This document shows positions 12,452 to 23,062 of a DNA stretch of 64,000 nt, piece by piece. Within the stretch, counting starts at the first letter, position 1, and each line of letters starts with the position of its first letter. The stretch spans positions 60,737 to 124,736 of the forward strand of contig FTLJ01000349.1 of assembly GCA_900155495.1 (NCBI GenBank). Reading direction: 5' to 3'. The notes under the pieces are model-generated. The model was not told the origin of the DNA. It was given only the letters and a program-made list of their open reading frames with translations, and searched no databases. Source of the stretch: Porogramme epimiltina (Eukaryota > Basidiomycota > Agaricomycetes > Polyporales > Polyporaceae). Both the position numbers and the translations under genes were made by a program.

Positions 12452-12986
12452 TTAGGTGAGAATGTTCAGGCGGCCTCGGGGTTTACGTTTGACGGGCGGG
12501 CTGCGTGGGCGAACCCGCTTGGCGAGGGCGGGCTCGACTCTTCTTGAATGAAGTCCGGTGCTTCTGGGGGTGATCTAGCCGAGATCATAGGGGAGGTATA
12601 GGGGTCATGGGCGAGAGAACTCTATAGGTTGGGTGTCACTTACTCCGTAACTTAGAATCTCGTATGCTTTGAATGCGCAACAGCCGTCATGACGGAATGG
12701 TCGAGTGAACACTGAGTTTGCTGACACGACCGGGTACATGTCAACGGTTTCTTCAGGGGCTATATCAATCAGAATCAGTACCTCGACCCGGTGCTGTCGT
12801 CGCGAACCCGTATGAAAAACGGCACCGAGGTAGAAGAAGACTCACGTAATTCCCGCCCGAGATCCAAGCACCATCAACCTCGGCCCAAACTGTGGTAACA
12901 GTTGTACCGAGAGATGACGGGTTTCGCCGACCCCATAGTTCACGTTCATGACGCTGCGAAAGGGGGCTTTTGGCTCTGATGGGACG
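12452..12986 (-). CDS. 3' exons of an unrecognised gene
   Basis: Three minus-strand blocks chain cleanly: 12846-12986 (47 codons), 12644-12793 (50 codons) and 12452-12574 (41 codons including TAA). Each is an exact multiple of three in phase 0, and the joining introns are 52 and 69 nt with GTGAGT or GTAAGT donors. The protein includes TVWAEVDGAWISGGNY, then HRVEVLILIDIAPEE, a Phe/His/Cys segment ending KAYEILSYG, and a very basic tail with KRVRPRSPPVKRKPRGR that looks like a nuclear-localisation signal. I do not recognise the family. The 5' end is undefined: an acceptor lies at 12987 but several donors upstream are possible, and an alternative frame across 12842-13220 is also open. It may be a nuclear protein or a degraded gene. 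Confidence 0.4.
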
Positions 12987-13686
12987 CTAGGAACAGGAAA
13001 ACGAGTTTTCAGAAATTGCCTGGGGGAGAACAGATATGAGATCGCCGGAAATGATATCGCTTCGGCCACGCTGAAAGCCAGCCATTTCAAGTCCGACGCA
13101 ACCCCACCGTTGTCGGCATATACCGCCCGAGTCGGACCTGTGCTTATAACGACCGTTGGGGTGGCGAGGATTCAGATTTTTTCAATTCCAAGCGACTCAT
13201 GCAAAAGGCTAAAATGCTGACCCATGTGAATGGCGCATGTCAGCCACTGAACGTTATCGCCGTTCATGTGGCGCAAAGGTCGAATGGAATCTTCCACTCT
13301 TGCTGTGTCGGCGGCGAGCGCTGTTTACAAGATGAGAGGGAAAAAGAGCCTTCGGAATTCGACGGCCCACATTGGTCCACCATATAGTTTGGTGCTTGCA
13401 ACATTGCCTGACCTTGACGTCAATGCCAAAATGTCCGCCACGACCAGTTTGAGAAACCGACACAGCGACCTACCGCTGTTCGCGGCTGGCCGCCACGTTG
13501 CGCCCAACGTCGTGCACACAGCCCGCACACGTCGAGCCCACGATCTTTGAGCGACATCGATATCTGAAGATTAAGTTACTCGTACACACGATACCTGTCC
13601 AAACTCGGCCCATCTCAGCTCTACTGCCATATCCTACAGGGGCCGCAAGAGCGCGCAAACGGTCCACCAGCACGGTGGCCAACCTG
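12987..13686. other. Possible 5' exons, otherwise empty
   Basis: Several minus-strand frames here could carry 5' exons of the unrecognised gene ending at 12452, including a segment containing VVISTGPTRA and another with CCKHQTIWWTNVGRR. I could not choose among the splice options. The phosphatase gene ends at 13687, so its terminator must also lie in this stretch. Confidence 0.3.
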
Positions 13687-16218
13687 TCACACGACACCCT
13701 CATAGGCAGGAGGCGCCCCACGTCCGGCCAGTATCATGTCGTCCAGGATCTCGTCGTGCTCCGTCCGCTTGTAAGTCCGGATCGTTTCGCCGAACTCCGA
13801 GATGTCGTATATCCTGAACCGGCGGTCGAAGCCGATCTTGCCATACCCCGAATACGAGCTGTAGCGAGACGTACGGTCAGTGCGACGCGAGCGCGATCGA
13901 GAGACACGCTCCGACTCACCCGCCTCCACCGAAGCAGAGCCAGACGCCTTTCACGCGCCGACAGTTCTCCGTGACTGGGAAGAAGGTCAATGGTCAATGT
14001 GGGATATTGAGGCGTAAAATCACATGGGGACACTCACCATGACAATGACCATTGGCGACTACCTTGACCTCCGTCGCAGTCCCGCCCGCGCGGTGATCAC
14101 TTTCGAGCGCCTGAAGCAAAGCCTTGTGGAAGAATCCCGCCTGTTGCTTCGCAGCGCCATTTTCCTCCAAGTCATGAACGCCGACGTCAAGGCGTTTCCC
14201 CGTGAGCGGGTTAACGTCAGCAGCTGCATAGCTCTCTTCCCTGTGGTTTGCGAAGCAGCTCCTTGTTAGCGAGCGGAAAGGACACACAACCGATGACGGG
14301 GCACTTACATGGGAATATGGAAGAACATCAAAGCATTGGGCTTCGCTAGGCGCTTGGAGCCGGGGAGAACCTGTCCATCCTGGCGTTCCCATATCCCGCC
14401 GAGGTCCTTGGCTCCGTCTGGAGTGAAGGGGCGCTCGATAGCACCAATTGACGCTTTGTCTAAGGTTAGAGGCCGGTCGGTACATGAGTCATAGGAACAA
14501 CGTACAGGATTCTTGGAGGAACCAATCGATTTGATCCTGGCGCAGGTAGTCGTAAGAACTGGGGTGGAAGAACCCAAGCCAGTCCCACGCGCCAGACGCA
14601 TACGCCCCCGAATCAAGGAAGTACATTGTGAGGAGATGAGTCATGGAGCTGTTGACAAGGCGGTTAGCGACGCTCAAAGGCCTACAAGTGGTGGCATGTA
14701 CTCACGAATCAGCACTCTTGACCTTCAGCACGTAGTTGCCCACCCCATGGACATCTTTCGGCCCCCGCTCGACCATGCTATACGGCAGTCCGCGCATGTA
14801 CTTGATCTGAGCCTCTCTGGACATCCCGTCCTCGTCATCGTGGTTTCCAAACACCGCCGCCCACGGGATCCCACGATCGGTGACTGCCTTCGCGAACTTT
14901 GACAGGACCGACCGCCCATCCCACGAGGTGCCCTGGCCATTCAGTTGGTCCCCGGTGAACACGATGAAGTCGGGCTTCTCCACATCGAGCATCCTCCCCA
15001 GCAGGGATGTCGTGAGGTTGTCGGAACCAATGCAAGAAGTGGTCGTGTCCCTACAGGACCCGGCGGTAACGGAATAGTGGAGGTCCGCTATTTGCATTAT
15101 CTTGAACCTTCCGTCGCGCGAGAAGTGGAGGGGAGGGGCGCGTGGTGGGGCTAGGATGGACGTGCATACATTGACATCTTGCAGCGAAGGAGAAGCGCAC
15201 ATACTCACGTTTAATGCCCTTTCGGTACGTCAGCCAGACCGCTTCAGCCTTGCTATCTCCATCGAACGTTGCCTTTTCCGTCTTTTCGAAGCCATACCAC
15301 GGCTGGTCGGACCCAAACAGAACATCTAGCTCCGTCACAATGTCGTTCTTGCGCTCTGCATCCGTCATCTCGCGCCATGTCTTATCAGCCTTGTACCACA
15401 AAAAGCGCTTCTCGCCGCGGGGGTTGACGGGGTGTTCGACTTTGTGCCATCCATCGCCGAGAGGTTGTGGGGATTCCTTCTCCGGAAGGATGCGCAATTC
15501 TGTAATGAGGGGTATGTCGTGCCTGCGTGTGCGGCGGTAGTACACGTTCTTTGTGGAATGACTTCGATTAAAGATCGACGGGATGCCGTAAGAGCGGGCG
15601 ATGGGGAACTCACCAAGTTCTTCATGCTCACTTGATACTTCAGATTGGGCTCTACACGCACCCACTTGCCCTTGCGCGCATCGTCCTCCTTCGTCGACGA
15701 TGGGTAGCAAAAGTCCGCGGCGACTGAGGGCACGAACCACGGGTCGATCATGCATTCCGTAATGTGCACCTCGGAGACTACAGACACACACGGTCAGAAC
15801 CTTCGCCTTCCCCCCCATACCCGCACTCTCGAGTGTCAATGTTGAACTGAGGCAAGAACTCACGTCCGGTATCATGTTGCATTAGCGGGTCCCAGACGTC
15901 CAGCGGCAGGCTCGCCGTGTCTATCGTCTCCGCGCCCGTCGACACATTCCACCAATCCACCCCGGCGGGCACAGTTCCGACAGTTCCGCCGCTGTTTGAA
16001 GTGGTCGTTTCAAGCGTACTTGCGGGCGACTGCCCTATCAGGCCGTCGGTGACGATATCCCAAGACTGCCATCCGAGCTTCTGTATGCTTCCTGGCCCGG
16101 GAGTCGGTTGGTAAAGGACGAAGATGAATGTGAGAAGGCATGAGAAGGCGATGATGGATGCAGTGGGCACGAAGATGGACCGAAGGAAGCGGACAAAGCG
16201 GAATAACGAGAGGGCCAT
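13687..16218 (-). CDS. Dcr2-like calcineurin-type phosphoesterase
   Basis: This encodes a membrane-anchored metal-dependent phosphatase of the purple-acid/calcineurin fold. The start at 16216-16218 gives an N-terminal anchor (ASIIAFSCLLTFIFVLY, about residues 22-38), then a lumenal region. The catalytic metal-binding motifs follow in order: ADLH, TGDQLNG, FGNHDDE and ANGHCH, and a C-terminal block FGGGSYSGYGKIGFDRR. These are the hallmarks of the Dcr2 group. Yeast Dcr2 is linked to cell-cycle start and to dephosphorylation of the ER stress sensor Ire1; that role here is by family only. About ten exons are joined by short introns, and the last exon stops at TGA 13687-13689. No key residue is missing. 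It is the first of three minus-strand genes ending with the Nnf1 homologue. Confidence 0.92.
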
Positions 16219-16498
16219 GATAGACGACTTGCTCCCGTTCAGGATATCGGTCGAGTATGCAGCATGAGGGTGTTTGGCGGGGAATGAAGGTGGTAGCAAA
16301 CACGAGAGCGGGCTCGGTGCGGTGCTCGACCGGTGTGTCTCGATCACGTGATCAACATCAACCCCCCGCCACGTACAGTCTCCCGAGTTCCGACCAAGGT
16401 CGAGAGATTCAGCGTCACGAAAGCGTCATATCATTTCATGTGCGTGTTGCATATTTAATTAACGACAGTAATGGACTACAGCAGGTGTGCGACCACGC

Positions 16499-18327
16499 CT
16501 ACTCCGCCAGCTCCAGGTCCCCATCCTCTTCATCATCAAGGGGTATGAACCGCCTGCCCTCGTCACGCTGTGGGTGAGGGCGGAATGAGCACTCCACGAT
16601 TAATGAGGATAGGGCAAGCAAGCACTCACCACGACGTGTCCCGATAGTAACGCGCGTCTGTCTTTCAAGCTCATCGGCCTCCCAACACTGACCGACGTCA
16701 CACCCTCTGGCGACTGCATGTCACCGCTTGAGCCCGCAAGGGGGAGATGTGATGGAGGCGCCTCCGTGGGTCCACAAGCACAGCCTTCTGGCGAAGTCGA
16801 AGGAGCCTGGGTCCGAGACGAGACAGCCCGAAGAGAAGCTTGCGTGAAGGCATCCGATTCAGGGGACGATGTGAGGTGCGCCCGAAGACCAGCAGGTTGA
16901 CCGTTTGGGGACTGCGGCAGGGCCGTGGGTTTACTTGTCATAACCGCAGACCGAGAGGCCGAATAGGGCGTAGACAAGCCACCAGCAGGTGAAGGCAAGG
17001 TGTGATCCGCGGGGTCTGAAGCCAGCTCGTTGCGGGCACGGTTACGCTTAGAGAAAGTACGACCCAGAGTCGAAGCAGGTGAAGAGGTGACGGCTGCGGC
17101 TTGCAAAGATGCTGGGCTCGGCAGGCGTTGGCGGGTTGGAGAGGTATAGCTGCCTGCGGACCCACCATCGGGCTGGATAGAAGCAGAGATGCTAGGGACT
17201 GACGAGAACGAGCATCTTGCGCGGTGTAGTTGTTTGCTTAAAGAATCCCTAGGTCTAGTTTTGGTCAGGAGACGCGGCGTTGACACAAAGGGGGGCGCTT
17301 CGGATGACGCAAACGTTGTCGGGCTGCGGGGAGTTGATACCGGGAGTCGCCGGGCTCCAGAAGGTGTTTCGAGGGTGTGAGAAGGAAGAGATGTAAGAAC
17401 CAACCCAGTCAAAGTGTCTTGCATCTCATCCACACGACGCTTTTTCCTAGCAGAGCCTGTTGAGAGCTCATCGGGAATGTGGGCAGACGCTTGGACACAG
17501 GGGCAACGAGACCGCTGAGAGAGACAGGAGACGTCGCAGGTTTTGAGGTGCTGGCGCAGTTCCAAGAGCGACTTCTCGACATTGTTGCGAGCGTTTTCAA
17601 TGTGGACAGGGACTGATTGCAACAGGGGGAGAAGAGGTATGAGCGCTGCGAGAATCTGGGTTTGTTGATCTTGGATGCTTTGAAGGATCTGAGCTTGCGT
17701 GTGGTTGTACTGGCGACGTACCATGTGGCGATATCAGTCGACGAACGCATATCAAGCACAATGCGTACCAGATTGATAGAGTCCACTTTCTTATCCAATG
17801 TTTCTAGCCGACTAGACAGACTTGCCACATCTTTTGATATTATGAACACCTCGGGGCTCTGAGCCGGTTGTCCTATAGTTTTCTGGAGTTCTGTTTGACA
17901 CCGGTTGACTGAGATATATGATCTATCAATCAGTGAAGCCCACAGCATTGTGACCGACTGGGCACGCACCGAGACTAATCATGCGCTCCACGACCACTTC
18001 ATGTTCCTCCTGGTACAGTTTCTGGACTGTGATCAGCTCACGCTTCGTATTATCCAGGCCATTCGTCAACCGATCAACGCGTTCTGTGAACTTCTCTAAA
18101 TGGACTTGAGTATCGTGCAGCAGTATCCTTGTCGAGGTTGCGGCCTTATCGTGAGGTCCCGCTGCAGGTATATGCGTCGTGTTCGTCGCTGGGCCGTTGG
18201 CAGGGCTTGAGGAAAGTAAGCGCGAAGAGGCATGCTTGTTCAAGAGGTGGCCCCAAAGACCGGCGGTTGAATGGCGCTGTCTACCGTGTGCACGAGTAGC
18301 GAAAGGGGCAGCGGTGCTTGTTTCCAT
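16499..18327 (-). CDS. Coiled-coil, Ser/Thr/Pro-rich protein
   Basis: Four or more exons encode about 500 residues. The N-terminal third holds heptad-like segments (VHLEKFTERVDRLTNGLDN, ASLSSRLETLDKKVDSI, ILQSIQDQQTQILAAL) predicted to form a coiled coil. A short cysteine cluster follows (CDVSC, then CPC), with a basic KKRR motif just after. Next is a long Ser/Pro/Thr-rich disordered region with many S/T-P sites. The C-terminus has MSLKDRRALLSG and, after a last intron, RRFIPLDDEEDGDLELAE before TAG at 16499-16501. The start ATG at 18325-18327 is the first in frame. The layout of coiled coil, Cys cluster, disordered phosphosite region and conserved acidic end suggests a scaffold in chromosomes or the cytoskeleton. 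Nnf1 lies next to it, but adjacency is weak evidence. I do not recognise the family. Confidence 0.72.
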
Positions 18328-18480
18328 GGGTGTGCAGGGCCAGTGCGGCAAGATGGACGACTAGTAGTCAGGATGTTGACAGAAGGGTGTTGTCACTGTT
18401 GTGGCACTTGCGGATAAACAGGACCTTCTGTGCGTGCGTTGTGCTCCATGATTATTTAAGAAGTGAAATTAGATAACAAG

Positions 18481-18563
18481 TCTCTGTTAGTATATCGGTT
18501 AGTACACGCGCCTGTCATGTCACCTGACCGCGCGAAAGCGGGGTTCGACTCCCCGACAGAGAG
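18481..18563 (+). tRNA. tRNA-Asp (GUC) with 11-nt intron
   Basis: The acceptor arm TCTCTGT (18481-18487) pairs perfectly with ACAGAGA (18556-18562). The anticodon stem CGCGC/GCGCG (18507-18511 and 18530-18534) encloses a loop with anticodon GTC at 18514-18516. An intron of 11 nt (18518-18528) follows the purine 3' of the anticodon, the canonical position for nuclear tRNA introns. The T arm GGGG-TTCGACT-CCCC is standard. Removing the intron leaves a 72-nt body, as expected for tRNA-Asp. Confidence 0.93.
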
Positions 18564-18567
18564 TATA

Positions 18568-18584
18568 TTTTTCTATTTTTTTTT
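18568..18584 (+). terminator. RNA polymerase III T-tract terminator
   Basis: Two runs of T (five at 18568-18572, nine at 18576-18584) follow the tRNA within 25 nt, as expected for Pol III termination. Confidence 0.8.
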
Positions 18585-18783
18585 CTTGATCCTCTGTCCT
18601 CAAATAATTACAGAACATAGGGTTTTTACCACTCTGATCGTACATATCCGGAGAACACATAAGTTACAATATAAGAAGAGCTACTATGTCCTACAGCGGT
18701 AACAATCGGGGGAGCTGAAAATGTCATCCTACGCTTTACTTCCTGCAGATTCTGCTGCCTGGAGCGTCCAGGACTGGATATCA

Positions 18784-19565
18784 TCAGATGGCATCTGCTC
18801 CCATCTCGACAGAACCTGACGGGTACATCAAATGAGTATCTGTCTTCGTAGCGCCTTGAGACAAGCTGACCTTATTGAGCGTCTCGAGCAATCTCAGGGC
18901 CTCTCTATCCGTGTCTTCTACGGCCTGCACGTTCCGGTCCATCTCAGATTGGAGTTCAGAGTTCTCTTCTGTAAGCTGAGATACGTGTGATCAGCGGCCT
19001 CAAGGATGACACGCGGCCAACACGCCACATACCTGAGCGAGCTCGGCCCGAAGGCGGTCGCGTTCCTTCTCGAGCACCGGGACCGTTCGTGCCCTGACTG
19101 CTGCTCTGGGCTGAAGGTCCTCTCTCCACACGTCTCTGCCCTCATAGCTGGCTTGCTTCCGAGCGCGAGCTGCTGTGACGACGGCATGCAGGTTGTCAAG
19201 GTTGTCTTTAACGTTGTACTTTCTGAACAGCTCTTCACAATTATCCTGCGCGGAACAAGGCATGTGGGCGAGCATGCTACGTACAGCTCGGAAACAAGCT
19301 CACAGTTATGGACGACTCAAGTCGACTGGAAATAAGGTTGAAGATGGTGGCGGCGTTCTCGGGCTGCTCATCGCACCACAAGGAGAAACACTCCGCGAAG
19401 TCCTCGTAACTGCACAAAAGGGACGGTCAGACCACAATACGTGCGTCAGCCCACAGACACTCACGTCCACTTGTGTGCAGAGCGTTGTATGGCAAGCTGG
19501 AGGGCGGAGTGGAAGTACGTCCATCGCTTGCTGCCTGGCTGGGTGGCGGACGCGGTCGAGGCCAT
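18784..19565 (-). CDS. NNF1: Nnf1-like kinetochore subunit (MIS12 complex)
   Basis: This encodes a small mostly helical protein, about 200 residues, resembling Nnf1/PMF1, a subunit of the four-protein MIS12 (Mtw1) complex that bridges centromeric chromatin and the outer kinetochore. The start ATG at 19563-19565 leads to RWTYFHSALQLAIQRSAHKW and YEDFAECF, then, across introns, CEELFRKYNVKDNLDNLH. These are the parts of the Nnf1 family I recognise. A C-terminal coiled coil (VLEKERDRLRAELAQL, then a second helix ending LRLLETLNKV) completes the protein before TGA at 18784-18786. Exons are short and introns about 50-60 nt. The gene is divergent from the LRR-like gene at 20757, sharing a 1.2-kb spacer. 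Confidence 0.82.
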
Positions 19566-20756
19566 GTTGAAAGCAACGCGGTGGCGGAGTGTGAAACACG
19601 TGCACGCGTTGTGCGCGCGTTCGTGGTTGTGGCGGAGGCGCGCGCCTAATTTCCCGCCTGAACTCCCAGTTGGCCGCCCATGTTGGAGTAGTAGCGCTCG
19701 GCGCTGTCCACCATCGTCCCGAACCAGGCGTCCTGATAGGGCACGATGAACGCAGACTCTTGCGTGGGTGGTGGTCTCACCCTCTACTCTCCCCGGCATC
19801 TGAGTTCAAAACACCCTCATGCCGGATGCGAAAGTTCCCACTCCCTCTTGTATCCGATGTAGACGTGAGTGGGTCCACCGCAGGAACTCTTTCTCGAACG
19901 GCGGTTGCCTCGCGCTAACAACACTGAGCAGGCCTGTCCTCTGATCCTGTGGCGTCCAAAACCGTCTACAATACCCCGTTATTCCCGCTATCCTGCCAGA
20001 ACCAGGGCCTTGGTTGCGCTGGCTGGCCAGTTATTCAAAATACTCTCCTGCTTCTGATCTGTGTCGGGTCAGATCCATAAAATTCTCCGCACATTTCACT
20101 ATTCACCGATCATCAATCTGTCCCCAGGAACTCCCTAACCGTCTGACCGTGGCGTGAGCTCTGCCCGATTTCGATAGCCCTCGTGGCACAGTAAGGCGGC
20201 GGAAAGTCCAGCCCGCCACGGCGTGCCCTATTTATTCTCCTCCCATTCGAGGGTGAGATCTCGACCAATACGCCTGCCACATTGGATCAGTCTTCCTCTG
20301 CTTCTCCACCTGCTTGCTCGGTCTGCCTTTACCCCGTTCGCTGAATCATCTCTTTGCGACAGATCTTCCACATGAAGTCCGACTCAGGCCTTGTTTCCAC
20401 AGTATATTGTGCAAAGCGCCCCCACAAGGACCTTCTTCCTTTTTTTCTTTAGGAGCCGACGCCACTGCTTTTCGGTATTGGCCTTATTGCCTGGTTCGTG
20501 TGTACCACAGCCTCACACGAGGCCGAAAACCCCCTACCTCTGTCGAAACCTCACAGATACCGTGGTATATAAGGATTGGAGCTGAGTTGCATCCTTCTCA
20601 TCCCTCTCCTACGCACCATTCAGCTTTATTAGACACTTATACGCCTCTCACCACTGCTTCGTCGCCGTTATCAACAAGCGCAAGACCCTTCAAAGCGCCC
20701 CGCGGAATTCTATCACCTGAGGCCAACGTGCCACCCACATCTACATCCAGACCACT
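19566..20756. other. Divergent spacer with plus-strand core promoter
   Basis: The stretch separates the Nnf1 homologue (minus) from the LRR-like gene (plus). It contains a TATA box near 20566 and a pyrimidine-rich leader. Open frames upstream of the TATA box are not supported by splice sites. Confidence 0.55.
20566..20573 (+). promoter_or_regulatory. TATA box of the LRR-like gene
   Basis: TATATAAG lies about 185 bases upstream of the ATG at 20757. No other ATG occurs between the box and that codon, which supports 20757 as the translation start with a leader of roughly 150 nt. Confidence 0.6.
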
Positions 20757-22253
20757 ATGCACCACGCCCCAAGGTTTTCCTCGTACGGCATTGCGGCCTC
20801 GCTCCCAAGTAGAAGAGGCTCTACAGAAAGCTCGTGCGGCAACTCGTTGGGACAAGACTCCGCCAGCCTCGGGGGCCGCTCGGATTCAACATGCTTCACA
20901 ACCCCCCCTACCTCGTTGAAGACTATGGCGGATAATGCGGTGAGCCTCTGCCCCGCCCAGGGTTCCACCTACCCCCGGTTTCACATGAAAGTCTCCATGG
21001 AACGTGCCGACCAGGAGTTCACCCTGCAGACCGCGGATATAAATCAGTCTCCCACGACGTTGGGTGCTGTTCTCCATACGTACTGCGATACTATCGAATC
21101 CATCGAACTTGATGCCACTGCGCTTCCAGATCCGACCACTTCGATGCCCGACGCCCTTCGTCTTCCATTCGCACCACGAATAATCGCAACGCAGTACCCT
21201 CCAGGCGGTGTACAGTCAGTCGCTCCCCCCATTTTCACCTCCCTCCGAAGCCTCAGTGTGACAAGCAGTCGAGCATTTTCACCCCGGGACCTCCTCGAGT
21301 TCCTCCACTTCTGCCCTGCGTTGCGCTTCCTAACCATTCTCAACACCCGACGCTTTGTGGCGTGCCTCCCAGAAGACTTGAGCGACATCCCGCCACCAAA
21401 CCTACCATATATTCAGAGCATCGCCCTTGACGGTCTTCTTTCACAGCCCTGCAGCGCCTTCCTCGACAAGCTCAGCCCATCACTCAGGGATACAACGGCG
21501 CTCAAGGCACACTTCTACGACCCCGGTGTACCAGTCTTGCAGCACGGTCCGGCACTCCAGACGGTGCTTCGCACAATAACGCACGCCCACCTGACTTATA
21601 TGTCCTTCAACTCACCAGCTGGGAATGCCCTCCCCTATACGCATCCGCTCTCAGAAGGTACTCACGAAGAAGGTGGAAGCATCCAGGAAGAAGGGCCACC
21701 CCAGCCTCCCGTGCAATTGCATCATCACTTCTCGTTCGAAGATCCCGCCGCCCGCGTTCAACTTCACTGGCACTGGTCGACCCCACACGGCGACCCGTCG
21801 CGGCCTCCGGACCTCGCACACATCGGTCTCGCCTCCCCAGCACTGGCCCACGTACACACCGTTTCCCTATCCCTCATCAACTCCTACCCCACCCTCGACG
21901 ACCTCTTCCCCATCCTCCAGTCTTTCCGCGCGCTCAAGCGCGTCGAGGTGCTCGCCACGGCACAAGCTCAGCCCGCCCTCTCTCCGACCTCACCCGCGGC
22001 GCAGGAGCTCGCCCCCACCACGCGCCACCACGTGTTCGCGCTCCGCACTGCAGCGCTCTTGCGCCGCGCAACAGACGTGCCTGCGCTCTTTGCGCGCGAG
22101 CTTGCGCGCGAGTGCGCGCGGTGGCGCGGGCCGAGCCCCCACGATGCCCAAGGGCCGCCCTCACTGCAAGCGCTCCGCACAAGCCGCGCGCAACGCATCC
22201 GCGGGAGAGCGCTGTGGGCGCTGATGGGGAGCAGCCTCGCGCTCGTCCCTTGA
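20757..22253 (+). CDS. Leucine-rich-repeat-like protein, F-box family type
   Basis: A single open frame of 498 codons begins at the first ATG after the TATA box. After a polar N-terminus there are irregular leucine-rich segments (FTSLRSLSVTSSRAF, LLEFLHFCPALRFLTI, IQSIALDGLL, VHTVSLSLINSYPTLDDL) spaced like the LRR half of basidiomycete F-box proteins. I see no clear F-box in the N-terminal 60 residues, which is unusual; an unrecognised upstream exon or true loss could explain it. The C-terminus is Ala/Arg-rich and strongly GC-biased (DVPALFARELARECARW). F-box/LRR proteins recruit substrates to SCF ubiquitin ligases; without the F-box, that role is uncertain. It ends tail to tail with the velvet gene at 23063-24410. 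Confidence 0.68.
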   Translation: MHHAPRFSSYGIAASLPSRRGSTESSCGNSLGQDSASLGGRSDSTCFTTPPTSLKTMADNAVSLCPAQGSTYPRFHMKVSMERADQEFTLQTADINQSPTTLGAVLHTYCDTIESIELDATALPDPTTSMPDALRLPFAPRIIATQYPPGGVQSVAPPIFTSLRSLSVTSSRAFSPRDLLEFLHFCPALRFLTILNTRRFVACLPEDLSDIPPPNLPYIQSIALDGLLSQPCSAFLDKLSPSLRDTTALKAHFYDPGVPVLQHGPALQTVLRTITHAHLTYMSFNSPAGNALPYTHPLSEGTHEEGGSIQEEGPPQPPVQLHHHFSFEDPAARVQLHWHWSTPHGDPSRPPDLAHIGLASPALAHVHTVSLSLINSYPTLDDLFPILQSFRALKRVEVLATAQAQPALSPTSPAAQELAPTTRHHVFALRTAALLRRATDVPALFARELARECARWRGPSPHDAQGPPSLQALRTSRAQRIRGRALWALMGSSLALVP

Positions 22254-23062
22254 CTCCTCGGGAGTCGGGAGCAGAGGCCATCGGCGGCGCGACGCTCGAT
22301 CCTCGGGTGCCGCCTGGTGGCATCGCGTGGGCGGCGGGATCCTGGTGGGCTTTGGCGGTGCACGGACTTCGGCAGAGGCGGGATAACGTCTTGGGGTGTC
22401 TGAGATGCTTGATCATGCGATAGGGGGTGGCGAGGCTTCTGTGGGCGTGGATGTGGGCGGGCGCGCGGACGTTTACGCTCGAAGAGGAAGGAGGGCAGAC
22501 TTGGCAATTTCCTGTTTGGCAAAGGAGTCTGGGCGTGCCGCTCGGAGATCTTAGTTTCTCGCTACTTGTTCGTTAAGTTCTATTGTGAGAGTCGAGATCC
22601 CTTCTGATGATAGCATGCCTCATCATGTATACGTATGTTCATATGTCACTAGCGTCGCTTTCCAGGGTGTTCTTATATCAATATTAAATAATTGTTGCCA
22701 GATCGCACAAATACAAGGTCATAGTGAGCAGCGACCTTCTCTGCAGGTCGTACGTGATATAATACCCATGTGGGGACAAGACCAAGTATAGACAAAGGCC
22801 ACGATGAACAATAGTAGCAGTGATCGGTCGATATTATGAATGATAGAACACATGGTCCTCAGCCGCACCCAACCAGACCGAAGCTGGTTGCCTAGACGAA
22901 GAACTACGGTGGGATAGGTCTGAAAAATGCGAATGCCGCCTTGTGATCGGAAGATCCCCCTAAGTCGCACACAATGGTCGGAGTATAGCACCCTAAAACA
23001 CATGTTATGTTCAGCCCAAAGCCCTCGCTAGTGAGATGATAACTCGCCGTGCCACCACACAT
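22254..23062. other. Convergent spacer, no gene seen
   Basis: The spacer lies between the 3' ends of the LRR-like gene (plus) and the first velvet gene (minus). Its left 300 bases remain GC-rich and the rest is AT-richer, as expected for overlapping 3' regions. No coding block is supported. Confidence 0.5.

Noticed and set aside
12843..13220. Alternative open frame overlapping the three-exon gene near the first P450
   Set aside because: It cannot be joined in phase to the downstream exons, whereas the other frame joins three exons in phase 0.
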